From: Blasia pusilla
Taxonomy: Eukaryota; Marchantiophyta; Marchantiopsida; Blasiales
Assembly (NCBI GenBank): GCA_050084515.1
Contig: CM114271.1
Location: forward strand, 57,164,001-57,228,000
DNA length: 64,000 bases
Reading direction: 5' to 3'
The number at the start of each line of letters is the position of its first letter. Positions within the stretch are counted from its first letter, which is position 1. Positions 1-10,494 of the stretch are shown piece by piece. The notes beneath the pieces were generated by a model. It was given only the letters and a program-made list of their open reading frames with translations. It was not told the DNA's origin and did no database searches. Made by a program: the position numbers and the translations under genes.

Positions 1-599
1 CTATTGTTAAGGATTGTCATTTAAGGAGAAAATCTATCACCCCAATATACTACTTTTTTAACAGGTTTTTTAGTTTGTATATTTAATTTACATGGACTTC
101 TATAACGGATTGCCAAGCGGGTCTTGTAAGACTAAGTCACGTGATTCCATGGCTGTGGATGCTTAAGACCTTGGAAAGGATTGCCATAAATGAACTCTTG
201 CTGCACTCCAAGGGCGACTATGGGAGTTAATACGTGCGAAAGCTATGTTGTGGGGGGTTTGGAGCAATGATCGGGGAGATCCGGGGTTACGAGTAAAGCT
301 ACGAAAAACCGGTTGGATTCGAGCATGTCCTTTGTATTTGGTATCTGAAAACCGGTTTAAAAACTGTATTACTGTTTCCGACTGGACATTCCCGGCAATA
401 TACCGGGTCCCACGAGAAAACTCCCCGAACCCTGGTTTGGAGGGCTAAGAATAAGCCTCAAAACCACTTCATGATTTTCTTCAATTGTCACCTCCAGATC
501 TGCGTGTGACATTAATGCCACCCCTTTCTCACCTCATTCCATTCATCCTCCGTCGACCTATTACAGTAGTGCGCGGCGTACAGTAGTGACAGAGTCCGA

Positions 600-1090
600 C
601 CGCTTCCTCGTTAATAGTACCGCTCAACTCGACAGGTTGTTTGTCATTTTGGCGGGAACTTTGAGGGCTCGATAACACGTATTGTTATGCGGATGGGTTT
701 ACTGAGTTGGCGCGTTCCATCCATGGCGTATGGAGCACCATACGCCATGGATGGAGATGGAGACGGGTTCCATCCACTTTTTTCTCTTACCCTCACGTAC
801 TCGACTCTTTAGTCGCGTTTTTCTTACTCCGGATGGGTTTTCCATCACTCGCGGCTTGAATCTACAGGTTGTTCATAGTTTTAAGGGCAGTCCCGAGGGC
901 GAGATGGTTGTGGCTATTCTTTTGGTTGGTGTGCTCCGTCCATCCAAGACAGAAGGACAGATCGCCTCTACTATACTTCAGCTCGACTCGACGGGTTGTC
1001 GAGCATTTTTGGCAATCCCATGGCCAAAAACGTAACACGTAGTTAACCATGGTGATTTTTGTTTGGGTTGGTGAGTTATATCCATCTAGG
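600..1090. repeat. Degenerate tandem repeat block with a central palindrome
   Basis: Three diverged segments of roughly 100-180 bp, near 625, 850 and 975, share an order of short motifs: a CTCGACnGGTTGT-like start, a GAGGGC or similar box, GGATGGGTTT or TTGGTTGGTG, and an end near TCCATCC. The similarity is by eye and patchy. A near-perfect inverted repeat (716-755) lies at the end of the first segment. The block may be decayed LTR or promoter sequence. No long ORF here resembles a known protein. Confidence 0.4.
716..755. repeat. 18-bp-arm palindrome with a 4-nt loop
   Basis: Arms at 716-733 and 738-755 are perfect reverse complements separated by AGCA. The arm core is CCATCCATGGCGTATGG. The sequence would fold into a strong hairpin or cruciform. 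Function is unknown. Confidence 0.85.
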
Positions 1091-1891
1091 ATACGAAATT
1101 GAAAGTCAGAAAGGGGTGAACAGGAACCTTTTGAAGCCCAAAAGAGGAGGGACTCATACAGTTGAGTACTTCGACTGGCGCTAAACCTTAAAGGTCTTAA
1201 GCAACCCAGAAAAGGGTATTCCCCTTGCACTAAGAAGAGAGACAAAATCAATAACACCTAGACTCAGGGTCTCACTTCAACGGAAGAGACACATAACGTA
1301 CGACAAAGTATACAGTTTTTTAATTGGATTTCGGGGAAGATTTTTAGAATACTGTGGAAGAACTTAAGGGTGTTTTTTATTTATGGCTGCCCTTATAAAA
1401 ACAATAGGGCATTATTAATTTGTCGGGAGTACACGGAAGATGTCCAAGAAAGTAAGGAAATTTTTTTTTAAATTGATGGATACACGTGTCAACCATGTAT
1501 TGGTCCACGTGTCAGCTCTTTGAGTATTTTTTAGCTAGCCCAACAAAATAAATGAGAGGGATTTTTTAATTAATTTTGAATTTTAAGTGCTTATCTAACC
1601 TAATGAGGACGTTGGCGGGCGGGTGAGGGGAATCTCGGGGGTCGGGGTTGCAGCTCGGATGCAGAAAAGGAATGTTGATCGTTCAGGGTCGAAGCTCGAG
1701 ACCACAGCTTGGGGAGTGCTAATCGTCCAAGAAAAATTGGAGTGTTGCTTCCACATTCTCCTTTCGTCTGAGAGGTCGTGCTTGGAATTGATTTTTTCCA
1801 GATCTGAAGCAATTTTGAAGCACCCTATCATTCTCAGCACCGTCCAACCAGCAGGGCATGACAAGGTCGCAAGGCTATGACAGACCATAGA

Positions 1892-1893
<2 letters not shown>

Positions 1894-1987
<94 letters not shown>
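1894..1987. repeat. (CT)n microsatellite
   Basis: About 47 uninterrupted CT dinucleotides. Shorter CT runs continue at about 2030-2045 and 2105-2117, suggesting one formerly larger pyrimidine tract. Confidence 0.98.
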
Positions 1988-1990
<3 letters not shown>

Positions 1991-2464
1991 CTTGGCAAGG
2001 CTACATCAGGCACTACTTAATGAGTACAATCTCTCTCTCTCTCGAACAAACATGCATTCTCAATCTCTCTTTCTCGGACAGACAAGCAGTAGTTAATGTA
2101 TACATTCTCTCTCTGGGAGTATTCTATAAGACTGCTTCAACAAGTCATATTGTAATCGCAAGCCGTGCTTTGATTGTGTACCAAGGGTGTTTTCTCGAGG
2201 ATGTCACCTAGATGGTCTAATACATCATGTGCGATCGCATGCCTTTAAAGTGACCCTTCGCTATTTTTTTTAATTAATCAGGCCCTATTTATTTTTTTGC
2301 AATTTTTAATTGAGGTGTCGCTATTATAATTTCTTCAATTATGGATTTTAATTATCCTTTCATTATTATAAAATTATTTGAAAAACCTACGGCCTCTTTT
2401 GCATGCATATACAATTTATACCAAAGAAACATAGTTCAATGAGCCAATTTTTTAGTCAAAAATT

Positions 2465-2709
2465 GAAACCACTTTATTATAAAATAAACCTCAAAAGAGG
2501 ACAAAGAAAGGTAATAACAACTCAAAAGAGGAGTAAAAAAATGCATAAAAGAATGCAAAAAGAAAATGGCAACAAGCCCACGTAAACATCGGCTCAACGA
2601 GCAACACGATTGATTGCTTGAAACAAATCTGACAAGATCACGAGTGGTTGGTCAGACGTGAATGGACGACGAGGCGAGCGACCTCCCACCACCTCCGCAC
2701 GACGTATTA
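2465..2709 (-). repeat. Truncated 3' end of a non-LTR element (second copy at 13560-13800)
   Basis: This segment aligns by eye with 13560-13800 at roughly 85% identity, in the same orientation. Shared landmarks are TTATTATAAAATAAA, two CAAAAGAGG boxes, ATGCATAAAAGAATG, CACGAGTGGTTGGTCAGA and CTCCGCAC. At 13.6 kb the segment is the downstream end of a minus-strand non-LTR retrotransposon, so this copy is best read as a 5'-truncated insertion of the same family. The similarity stops near 2710, as expected for 5' truncation. Confidence 0.65.
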
Positions 2710-2823
2710 ATGCCAATTGGATGTTAATGAAAAATAAGAAACACAATACACTTAGACATCATACAAATATATTTCAATGAAATATACAACAAGCTTGATG
2801 TAAATACTTGTGTCATAAATACT

Positions 2824-4005
2824 TTAAAGACTCAAGGTTCTCTTGTCTTTTAAGAATGCATCTACAACTGTTCTATCATGAGGATCTAATATCCAAATAT
2901 CTCTCATTCCTTGCTTGTATACCATTGTAACACAAGAAATTACCATATCTAATTCAATCCATTGTACATCATTGTTATCATAAGTGAAACGAACTGAGCT
3001 TTGATTCACAAGAGTGAACCAATTGAACATACACTTTATCCCATCGTTTTCTGTTGTAGATCCTCCAACATGTTCAGATCTACCTCTATCATGTAATGAT
3101 ACTTCATGTCTTATTTTTATATAACACTTTCCTATTTTTCTCCTCAACTTCTGAACTTTACCTTTCCAAGCTTTGTAAGTATATCCTCTTTCCATGCAAT
3201 TTGTAGGGACTCCTCGAGTCTTTTTTCCTCTCTGTCTATAAGCTGTAGCCCTCGAAGATTGCAAAGCTTCCTCTTTGAACAACACAACACATGTACTATC
3301 AATATCTAATATACATGACGTTGTTGGTGTATCTGAAGGTTGTAAACAAACTTTAGGACTACTAAATGTCAATGAACTTCTCACTCTTAATAATCTATCT
3401 TTTGAAAGCAGAGGATTTCCAACAAATTGGCTCACCAATATTGATTTATTTATAGTTTTCCCCTCATATGTAACAAGAGGATCAAACTTTCTAACGTTTT
3501 CTTCTCCTACACTCTCGTGCATAACCTCATTCATAACATGTCTTAACTCATGTCCAACTACATCAATATCAGCTAAACCATCATCTATAGTATTGTCATC
3601 ACTTGGGAGAACTAAGGGAGGATTTGGTTCATTCCACAAATTTGACTCTACAAACAAGTGAACTAGTGAAACAGAATCATTCCAAATGTTTGCCCTTATA
3701 CCATCACGATAACTTGCATGCTCTTTTTCCACAAGGGTGGTTTCATAATCAACTTCAGGATGCGGATCAGATATTGAAAATTCTTGGCAATCTCGCAACC
3801 AAGTTTTTTTCTCCACCTCCCAAGGCATCTCCCACCATATTTGATATGTCTCCCTGCAAGATGAATGTGGACATATCTGCAACATAATACACATGTTTCT
3901 TGCTTCTGCATGCGGCACTTTCCTTAATAAGAATTGTACAAGGATTTGGCGACCACTGCCAGACTTCTGGGGGCTGAAAACCTTTGATTGTTTTACCACG
4001 ACCAA
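2824..4005 (-). CDS. Unrecognised 393-codon ORF, possibly transposon-derived
   Basis: This is the longest open frame in the first 30 kb. I cannot assign a family. The protein has an acidic middle (DDNTIDDGLADIDVVGHE), a segment with EGKTINKSILVSQFVGNPLLSKDRLLRVRSS, and a basic stretch (KGKVQKLRRKIGK). There are no obvious membrane segments. The listed start is not ATG, and overlapping frames at 3696-4012 contain plausible coding text such as PPEVWQWSPNPC, so the true start or frame is uncertain. It lies head to head with a plus-strand ORF carrying a SWIM-like zinc motif, which suggests a domesticated or decayed mobile-element locus. Base composition is more balanced than the surrounding AT-rich DNA. 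Function is unknown. Confidence 0.45.
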   Translation of the reverse strand: MVVVKQSKVFSPQKSGSGRQILVQFLLRKVPHAEARNMCIMLQICPHSSCRETYQIWWEMPWEVEKKTWLRDCQEFSISDPHPEVDYETTLVEKEHASYRDGIRANIWNDSVSLVHLFVESNLWNEPNPPLVLPSDDNTIDDGLADIDVVGHELRHVMNEVMHESVGEENVRKFDPLVTYEGKTINKSILVSQFVGNPLLSKDRLLRVRSSLTFSSPKVCLQPSDTPTTSCILDIDSTCVVLFKEEALQSSRATAYRQRGKKTRGVPTNCMERGYTYKAWKGKVQKLRRKIGKCYIKIRHEVSLHDRGRSEHVGGSTTENDGIKCMFNWFTLVNQSSVRFTYDNNDVQWIELDMVISCVTMVYKQGMRDIWILDPHDRTVVDAFLKDKRTLSL

Positions 4006-4041
4006 GGATCAATTGAAGTACTTCTTGTGCCTAAATGAATC

Positions 4042-4689
4042 ATGAGCTTTCCGAAAATCTTATCCGGCTGCCATTGGAGCTTTAGGAAATACCCCCACAA
4101 TTTGCCCAATTGCTGCAGGAACCAATTGCACTCAGAAGGAAGTGAAAAATCTTACAAGTGTCGATTTCAGACTCGTAGACAGAGGGGGAGTTCAAAACAT
4201 GTTCGCGTTACAGAGACATTCGCATTTCGGATCCAACCTAAGATTGATGTCAACATCTATCAGGAGAAGGTGGATGATCACAATCCACTATTTCTATTCG
4301 AGTCAAGAAATGGTGTGAAGAGAAACAAAACGTGTAGGCCAACGATGGAGAGAGCAACGCGAATCGCATCAGCTCAAGAGGCCAACATGGAAATCATTGC
4401 CAAAAAAGACATTCATAGTGGGAATGGAATAGGAAGGATGTATTGGGTCAAGAACAACATTGTGAATTCAAGTGTCACAAGGGTGTATGTTGTACACATC
4501 TATTGCTTTTCCACATGTTCCTTTGATGACTTTGTCCAAAGAGAGATAAGTGGGAAAAGGTATTTCTCTTGTAAGCACATGTACTATGTTTTGCTTGTAG
4601 TTTTAAGAGAGTCGGAGGTAGGAGTAGGAATCCACCAACCAACTTTGTCCCTCAAAGAAGTGCGAAGTATCCTGAACAAACCACTCTGA
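4042..4689 (+). CDS. ORF with C-terminal SWIM-like zinc motif
   Basis: This 215-codon ORF ends in a segment with cysteines and histidine spaced as in SWIM zinc fingers: CFSTCSFDDF, about 14 residues, then CKHMYYVLLVVL (residues roughly 150-185). SWIM domains bind DNA or protein and are common in MULE-type transposases and their domesticated relatives. The N-terminal 60 residues are low-confidence coding sequence, and no DDE transposase core is visible. The ORF starts 36 bp beyond the upstream end of the minus-strand ORF at 2824-4005. It is probably a transposon remnant or the 3' end of a longer gene. Confidence 0.4.
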   Translation: MSFPKILSGCHWSFRKYPHNLPNCCRNQLHSEGSEKSYKCRFQTRRQRGSSKHVRVTETFAFRIQPKIDVNIYQEKVDDHNPLFLFESRNGVKRNKTCRPTMERATRIASAQEANMEIIAKKDIHSGNGIGRMYWVKNNIVNSSVTRVYVVHIYCFSTCSFDDFVQREISGKRYFSCKHMYYVLLVVLRESEVGVGIHQPTLSLKEVRSILNKPL

Positions 4690-6810
4690 GAATGCAACAC
4701 GAGGTCTTAGAGTTTACTTTGGAAATGCCAGAATGTTCACTATGAGCTTGAACTCTAATCAGCTAAGGAAAAATGAGGTTTTTTTTTCAGACCTTGGATG
4801 GAAAAAGTGACTTGTTCCACAATTGTGGTTTCGATGATTTTTTTCGTTTTTTTTAATTCTGTGCAAGTTGCAACCGTCGAATTCAGACATGTTGCCATAA
4901 CGGGGAAGAGGATAAACCAATTTGTGGGAGTAATTAAGAATAGATAACAAAATTGTAAAATAAGTTCATAAAAATTCTTTCAAACCAAAGGAAACTCTTT
5001 TAAAAAAAAATATCTCTTTGGATTGAAAATATGTTATTTCAAATCCACAAAACAAAAACATCTATCCATTTATTCTAGAATACATGATAGGTTTTAAACG
5101 AGTATTCTAAAAGTGTTCTTTCATGAACATAAGCAAAAAAATGTGCAAATGCAGAGACCGAATTTTGGTACATTGATTTTAAACCAAAGCCAATTGGATC
5201 AAAGAATTGTCGGGGCAGAGTCCGGGAAAGCACTTGCTCCAAAGCTGCGACGAAGTTGTGTGAGCTGGGGGCGAACATTCGCTGCTCTCTCCCTGGCAAA
5301 AGTCGGCTGTCTCACCTGCTGGATGTTCTTGCGCATGCAGTACAGACGACTCGGAGGGGGCGAGGGAAGCTATGCGGTGCTGGTAAGATTAGGTGTCCTC
5401 TAGCTAGCGGTCTTCTTCTTTATCGGACGGGCAAATAACATCCGGAATCTTGACATTGTTTCCATCTCTTCCGTCTTTCTTCTCTAGGGCGAGACGCTCC
5501 ACAGCAGTCACCGGGCACCGCGACCCTGTGGCACTTATCTTTTCTTCGGACAGAGAAGGCCAACTGAGGTAATCGTGCTCGTGTTCTGTGGAATTCCTAT
5601 GCGCATCAGTGTTTCATAATATGCAGATTCTTCGAGAGGTAGGAGAAGGCAAGAGTCTCGAGCTTGTGGCACCACGCTCTCTGCCACAAGCCCTCTTGAT
5701 GTGCATGCTTCCCTTGCACTCATGTTCTTCACAATGGTTTTCGTGATCACATAACGGTCCCGGCGCAAAGTCCTTCTGCATGCTGTCGCTTAGACAGGCG
5801 TTGTGTGCCGCTTTCTTTCCACAATCAATCGGACGTGGATTTAGTCTAGATGTCCACGCGACTTCGCATGCTCGACGATGTCGAAAGGATTCCCACATTT
5901 GTCGTACTATATCTCCATCGGACGTAGATTTAGGTGACCACGCTCGTAATCTAATTGACGATTACAAATTTTCTCAGACCATACCAGATTGGCACATGCA
6001 ATCTTGGTGGAAAGACCTTTCACGCGAATGGTCTCAACCAATTCTCAGATGGTTGACCGTGACGATCAGATCGTATGAGAACTAAAACCAAAATTTTCCA
6101 TCCACTCGACATCAAAAGGGGTACACAGACGAGTCACTCGCTTCTTCATCCGAGGTAGTAAGGAAATAGAATTAAGGCAGGTAAGCAAACCTACGCAACT
6201 GCACCGCGAATGGACTAGAATATTCACGTACAAGGAGAAGATGCCGCGTGCCCCACAAGCGACCCAAGAAAATGATAGGCCACCAAGCATGGTGAAGAAA
6301 GAAAACCTTCCATAGAAAACTCTGTTCACTCTTTTCCATTAACATCACTGTTTTACATAAAAAAATTAAAAAAGGGAAAAAACAGCCACTACATTCAGCA
6401 TCTGCGGACAGCTACTCAAATTGATACAGAGGAACAGCGTCCAGTTATGCTGCATGGAGTAGACGCCAGTGAAGAACTGAAAAGCATGTCTGATAAATCA
6501 TTCTGATGCTGCGGTCACCCTATTTACAATTTGCTCGGCAACCTGCTCTCCCAAGAGTTCTTCAAAGTCTGCACAATCCACTGTACACTTATACTCTCCC
6601 TAAGCTACCCCATAACTGTACCTAACACGCTCAGGACGTTCAGTCTGTTTCATTTGGGTTTATTCGTTGTGTGCAGAACGGTAATCTCGAACACTGGAAC
6701 GCTATAAATGGCATGAACCATGCGTGGCCAAACCATAAAACCATGCTTCAATGCAACCCGTAACCCCTTAGAGGAAGTGTAATGGCTTTTGACAGAGCCA
6801 GGACTAAAAA
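4690..6810. other. Intergenic and probable 3' flank of the WD40 gene
   Basis: There is no convincing gene. Composition shifts from AT-rich (4750-5100) to balanced (5200-6300). The final 400-500 bp before 6811 should contain the 3' UTR and polyadenylation site of the minus-strand WD40 gene, but I cannot place them. Confidence 0.5.
5196..5386 (+). pseudogene. Possible isolated exon (weak)
   Basis: The third plus frame reads as coding-like text with KLCELGANI and LSHLLDVLAHAV, followed by a GTAAG donor-like site near 5384. The pattern faintly recalls the N-terminal repeat of PDS5-type cohesin proteins (K-L-x-E-x-G then L-x-x-L-L-D), but that is only a guess. No downstream exon was found in 5.4-6.3 kb. 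If real, it is a fragment. Confidence 0.15.
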
Positions 6811-9800
6811 CTAAATGTAAGAGTCCAGATACATGTTGGCATGACACCGATTGAACTCCAGTAAACTCCCATAAGTGCGGTCTGTTACGCCAATAAAAAG
6901 TGCTTCTGTGTCCGGGCTGAAAGAGATTCCAGCCACTTCACCAAAGATGTCTATCTCTTGGCATTGATTGTAGTCCTGCTTTGTGTCAAAGATGTGCACG
7001 AAGTCTGCAGGCTCTGCCATAGCCATAAATCGACCATCTGATGTAAAACGGATTGATCTAATCGCACCGATGCGACCCTTCAAAATTGTCAAGGCTGTAT
7101 TCAGCATTCTTACATCCCAAAGCCGGCAAGTAGTATCCTGATTACCCGTAGCAAAGATATGCCCGTCTGGATGCCACGCTGAAGCAAAGGAATAATCTAA
7201 GTGGCCCCTGAGTGTTCCAATAACCTGCCCACACACCATGCGAAGTAATCCAACTGTTCAATACTCAGAATAATAAGATCAAGAAGTTCAAAAGATGCCA
7301 AAAAGCATAATTGCAGTCACTTGTTCATCTAAAGTTTCTCAAAACAACCAAGAATAGTAAAAACAGAATTCAACATATTCTTACCTTGCCACTTTGAGTG
7401 TCAGCAAGTAAGCCATCGGCATTATCACCCACGACAATGACCTTCCTGCTGTCTGGACTCACAGAAGTATGCTGGAATAATCAAAACAAGGAGCCAATCA
7501 GTGAGAGCAGGGAAAGACGGCTTTGTGAGTAGTGGACTTTTGACTTGGGAAAAAGTCGTATCAACACATAAATACTTCGTTCACTCCTACTCGATCCATG
7601 CAAGATGAGCTGACACACATTCCTATCTTGGAATCCACAACTACACTCTGTTACCCATCTTGCGTCTATTCTCATTACTTTCTCTGACATGTTTCTATAG
7701 TTTCACAACAATAATGCAGATGCAAAAAAATTTCTGCAGAATCTTTGATATATAGATCAAGAATGTCAAATCACCCTCCGTCCAGTTGGTTGTTTTGACA
7801 TTTTACTCACGTTGACTGCCCAAGGAAATTCCAACTTTGACAGGAAAGAAAAGCTTTCACAATCGAATAGTCTAACAACTGAATCATTGTTCGAGCTCAT
7901 CAGCCGAATCCCGCCACTGCTTAGAAATCAACAGGAGTATGATGGTTAGTATTATGTCATTACTATTACTCAAGATTTTCTTCCTAATCTCTAAAAATTT
8001 AACCTGACTAGCCTGATCTATGCAAGACGATCTTGTGAACTTCCGTCCCACTCTCCCCGAAATTATAAGGCCGTCATATAAGCTGGAATTCTTGTTGGAT
8101 AAGAAACGACGCCAGTAAGATAATACTTGGCACAAAAGATGGGCCCAGACAACATTCAAAACAACAATCTACAAACTGAACACTAAAATTTCCATTAAGA
8201 AAAACTGCATTCCATTCAAATTTTAAAACTCTATTTACCCACTTTTACTCCTAATGGTTCTTTACACAGCGATCTAGTCAATAAACAGGTCCAAACCATC
8301 AGATAAAATGGTGAAAGAAGTTACATAGAAGCATACCTTGCATTGTCATAAATTTCGATAGCATTTGTGATTGCATTCTCATCATGAGTAATCTTAGCAC
8401 AGTACGACACACCAGGACGATCCAAGTACTGCAGCAGAGGAACCACCCGCAACCAGTAAGAACCTTTCTATCATATGAGGCAGTCTAATGCAAATACACA
8501 TAATGAGAACTTTCAGTGAGCGGGACTTTTGAAGAGTAATAGTGAAGATAGCACACATCACCTTCCAACATAGAGCCAGGTGGAAATTAACATGGAATTC
8601 AGATGACAGGAAGTCCCTTGAAATGCCAGCATAGTAGTAACCTTCCTCAGGAATTCAACTCACCTTGCATACCATCTCTCCTTGGAAACCTCCAGCAACA
8701 AGAAGGTTATTTTTCACACACATGGTACTAATCTGGACTCGTCCTAGCCCTTGCTGATAAGCCCACGGACTTCGATGAGCCTGCATCCACCCAAGCAGCT
8801 CAAGCTTTATGTATTTACCAAAAGATCTGCTACCCACAATCCAACACTGATGAAATTAACAATTGGGAATTATCTAGAATTTACTGGCATTACTCTGCTT
8901 TGAGGACGGATACTCATTTGAACTACACTAGCAAATGACATTAACATTCCCTTTTGTGATTCTGCCGATAAAAAAACATTTTCTACCTGCATAAGTGTTG
9001 TGTCCCTACAAAACACTTTCTTGCCCAAGTGCCATGTCAGGCACAGAAGCTCTTGACATCTGCTAATAGTAGTACAGATTGCCCTCGTAGATGATCAACT
9101 AAGATTTCAAGGATGGTAATTTTCAAAGACATACCTCAGACACTGGCATAACAGGCCCATTGACATTCAGCACCTCTGTACCCCTTTGAGTCATGGGGGA
9201 CCAGTGCATTACAGAAAAATTGTGCATCAAGTATATATCATGCTTTGAAGTTGCCCACACAAGATTCCTGAGCTGACATTATAAAAAGGTATTAGCTGGA
9301 CTACTTTTATTAGTCTCACCATCAACAGATTTATAACTAACAAGAAACCATATGTGAACCAACGTGAAGCTTCAAGATGGTGAGATACCTGGGTAAAAGT
9401 AAATTTCTCCAAATATACATTAACCATTTAGTCTTTGGGAAGATGGTGTAGAGGTGAAAAGACCATCCACCAAAATTCACCTGAAAGTGGACATATGTTG
9501 ATTTCACAGATCTTGTGTTGTACCGGAACTGATAAAACTTTCCTCCCTTGGCAAAATTTTTGCATTCCTGCTTCAGAAAGCTTGCCACTTTGTAGATTAG
9601 AACTCTCTTTGTTTCCTACAAAAAATTGATAGACTAAAGAGCTTCAAGACCACTCACGGATTGATCCTTAGATGAATAAGACTCTAGCAGACCAAAATAC
9701 ATACATGTCAAGGATTAAAACCAAGAGTAGCTACAAATATGGACTGATATCTTACTTTATCCAGCACGTCATGAGAGCGACCAACATTTTCATAGTTTTT

Positions 9801-10494
9801 ATATTGTTGCAACCTTTGTTCTCGGTATTTCTCTCTCGTGAACTGCAATCTGCTCCAAGGAATTCCCTGAATGTCTTTCCCTTGTCTGGCTTCTGCCGCA
9901 GTTGTGTCAGACTGATTTGACATCTGAAACACCTCATAATACAGGAATCTAGAATCAGAATTCCAGCTTATGCTAGGCGTATTAGACAGAGGCACACCTG
10001 CTGTAAGCCCAAACAGGACTGAAAAATGTTCACACCGGTACACGTAGCTTTCACATTAGCTAAAGATTACAAACCACTCTCAGCATTTGCACGTGCAAAA
10101 GATGCTAGTGACAGGACTTAACCGAGTCAAAAAGGGCAGACTATTCCATGACAGACTTAAGCTCAGAATTCTGCAAACCACGGTCCAGTGAAAGGAAAAA
10201 TGATTGAAAGAGATACTCATGACCCTCTCTATTATTAACTGACCACACTTTATTTTACAATTAGAAACAAACTACTAACCAATGAGGATGGCTGCTAAAC
10301 AGTGGTATGATTCAGTGAACAATAGCAACCTCATCATATACACCCACCTCGCTGTCCAAGTCTTCATCTAAGTCAGATTCAAGACACACACGTTCCCGAG
10401 CCCCTTCCAGGAGTTCATCTCCTTCATCATCAAAGTCCATCGCATCATAATCTTCAACCATGTACTCGTACACATCATGGTCAACTTGAGCCAT
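6811..10494 (-). CDS. WD40-repeat protein (At1g36070-like family), nine exons
   Basis: Exons 5' to 3' on the minus strand: 10494-10348, 9923-9756, 9615-9481, 9272-9135, 8780-8664, 8428-8337, 7916-7811, 7471-7385, 7224-6811. Together they give 1404 nt, 467 aa plus stop. Every junction has GT-AG and matching phase; only the exon 6/7 junction splits a codon. The N terminus is acidic (VEDYDAMDFDDEGDELLEG), followed by the family signature AEARQGKDIQGIPWSRL and a basic YREQRLQQYKNYEN. The C-terminal half is a beta-propeller: LLVAGGFQGEMVCK, GHLDYSFASAWHPDGHIFA, then TCRLWDVR and RFMAMAEPADFVHIFD. The last exon alone encodes about 137 residues. I recall this as a conserved plant and fungal WD40 family of unknown molecular role, so it is a likely protein-interaction scaffold. 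No disrupting mutation is seen; the gene looks functional. A possible splice acceptor just upstream of the ATG hints at a 5' UTR intron. Confidence 0.93.

Larger units (their letters stand above)
1..1893. other. Intergenic, no gene recognised
   Basis: Apart from the repeat block at 600-1090, only short ORFs with no recognisable product are present. ACGTG-containing G-box-like motifs occur near 1485-1515, but there is no adjacent gene to which they could be assigned. Confidence 0.5.
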
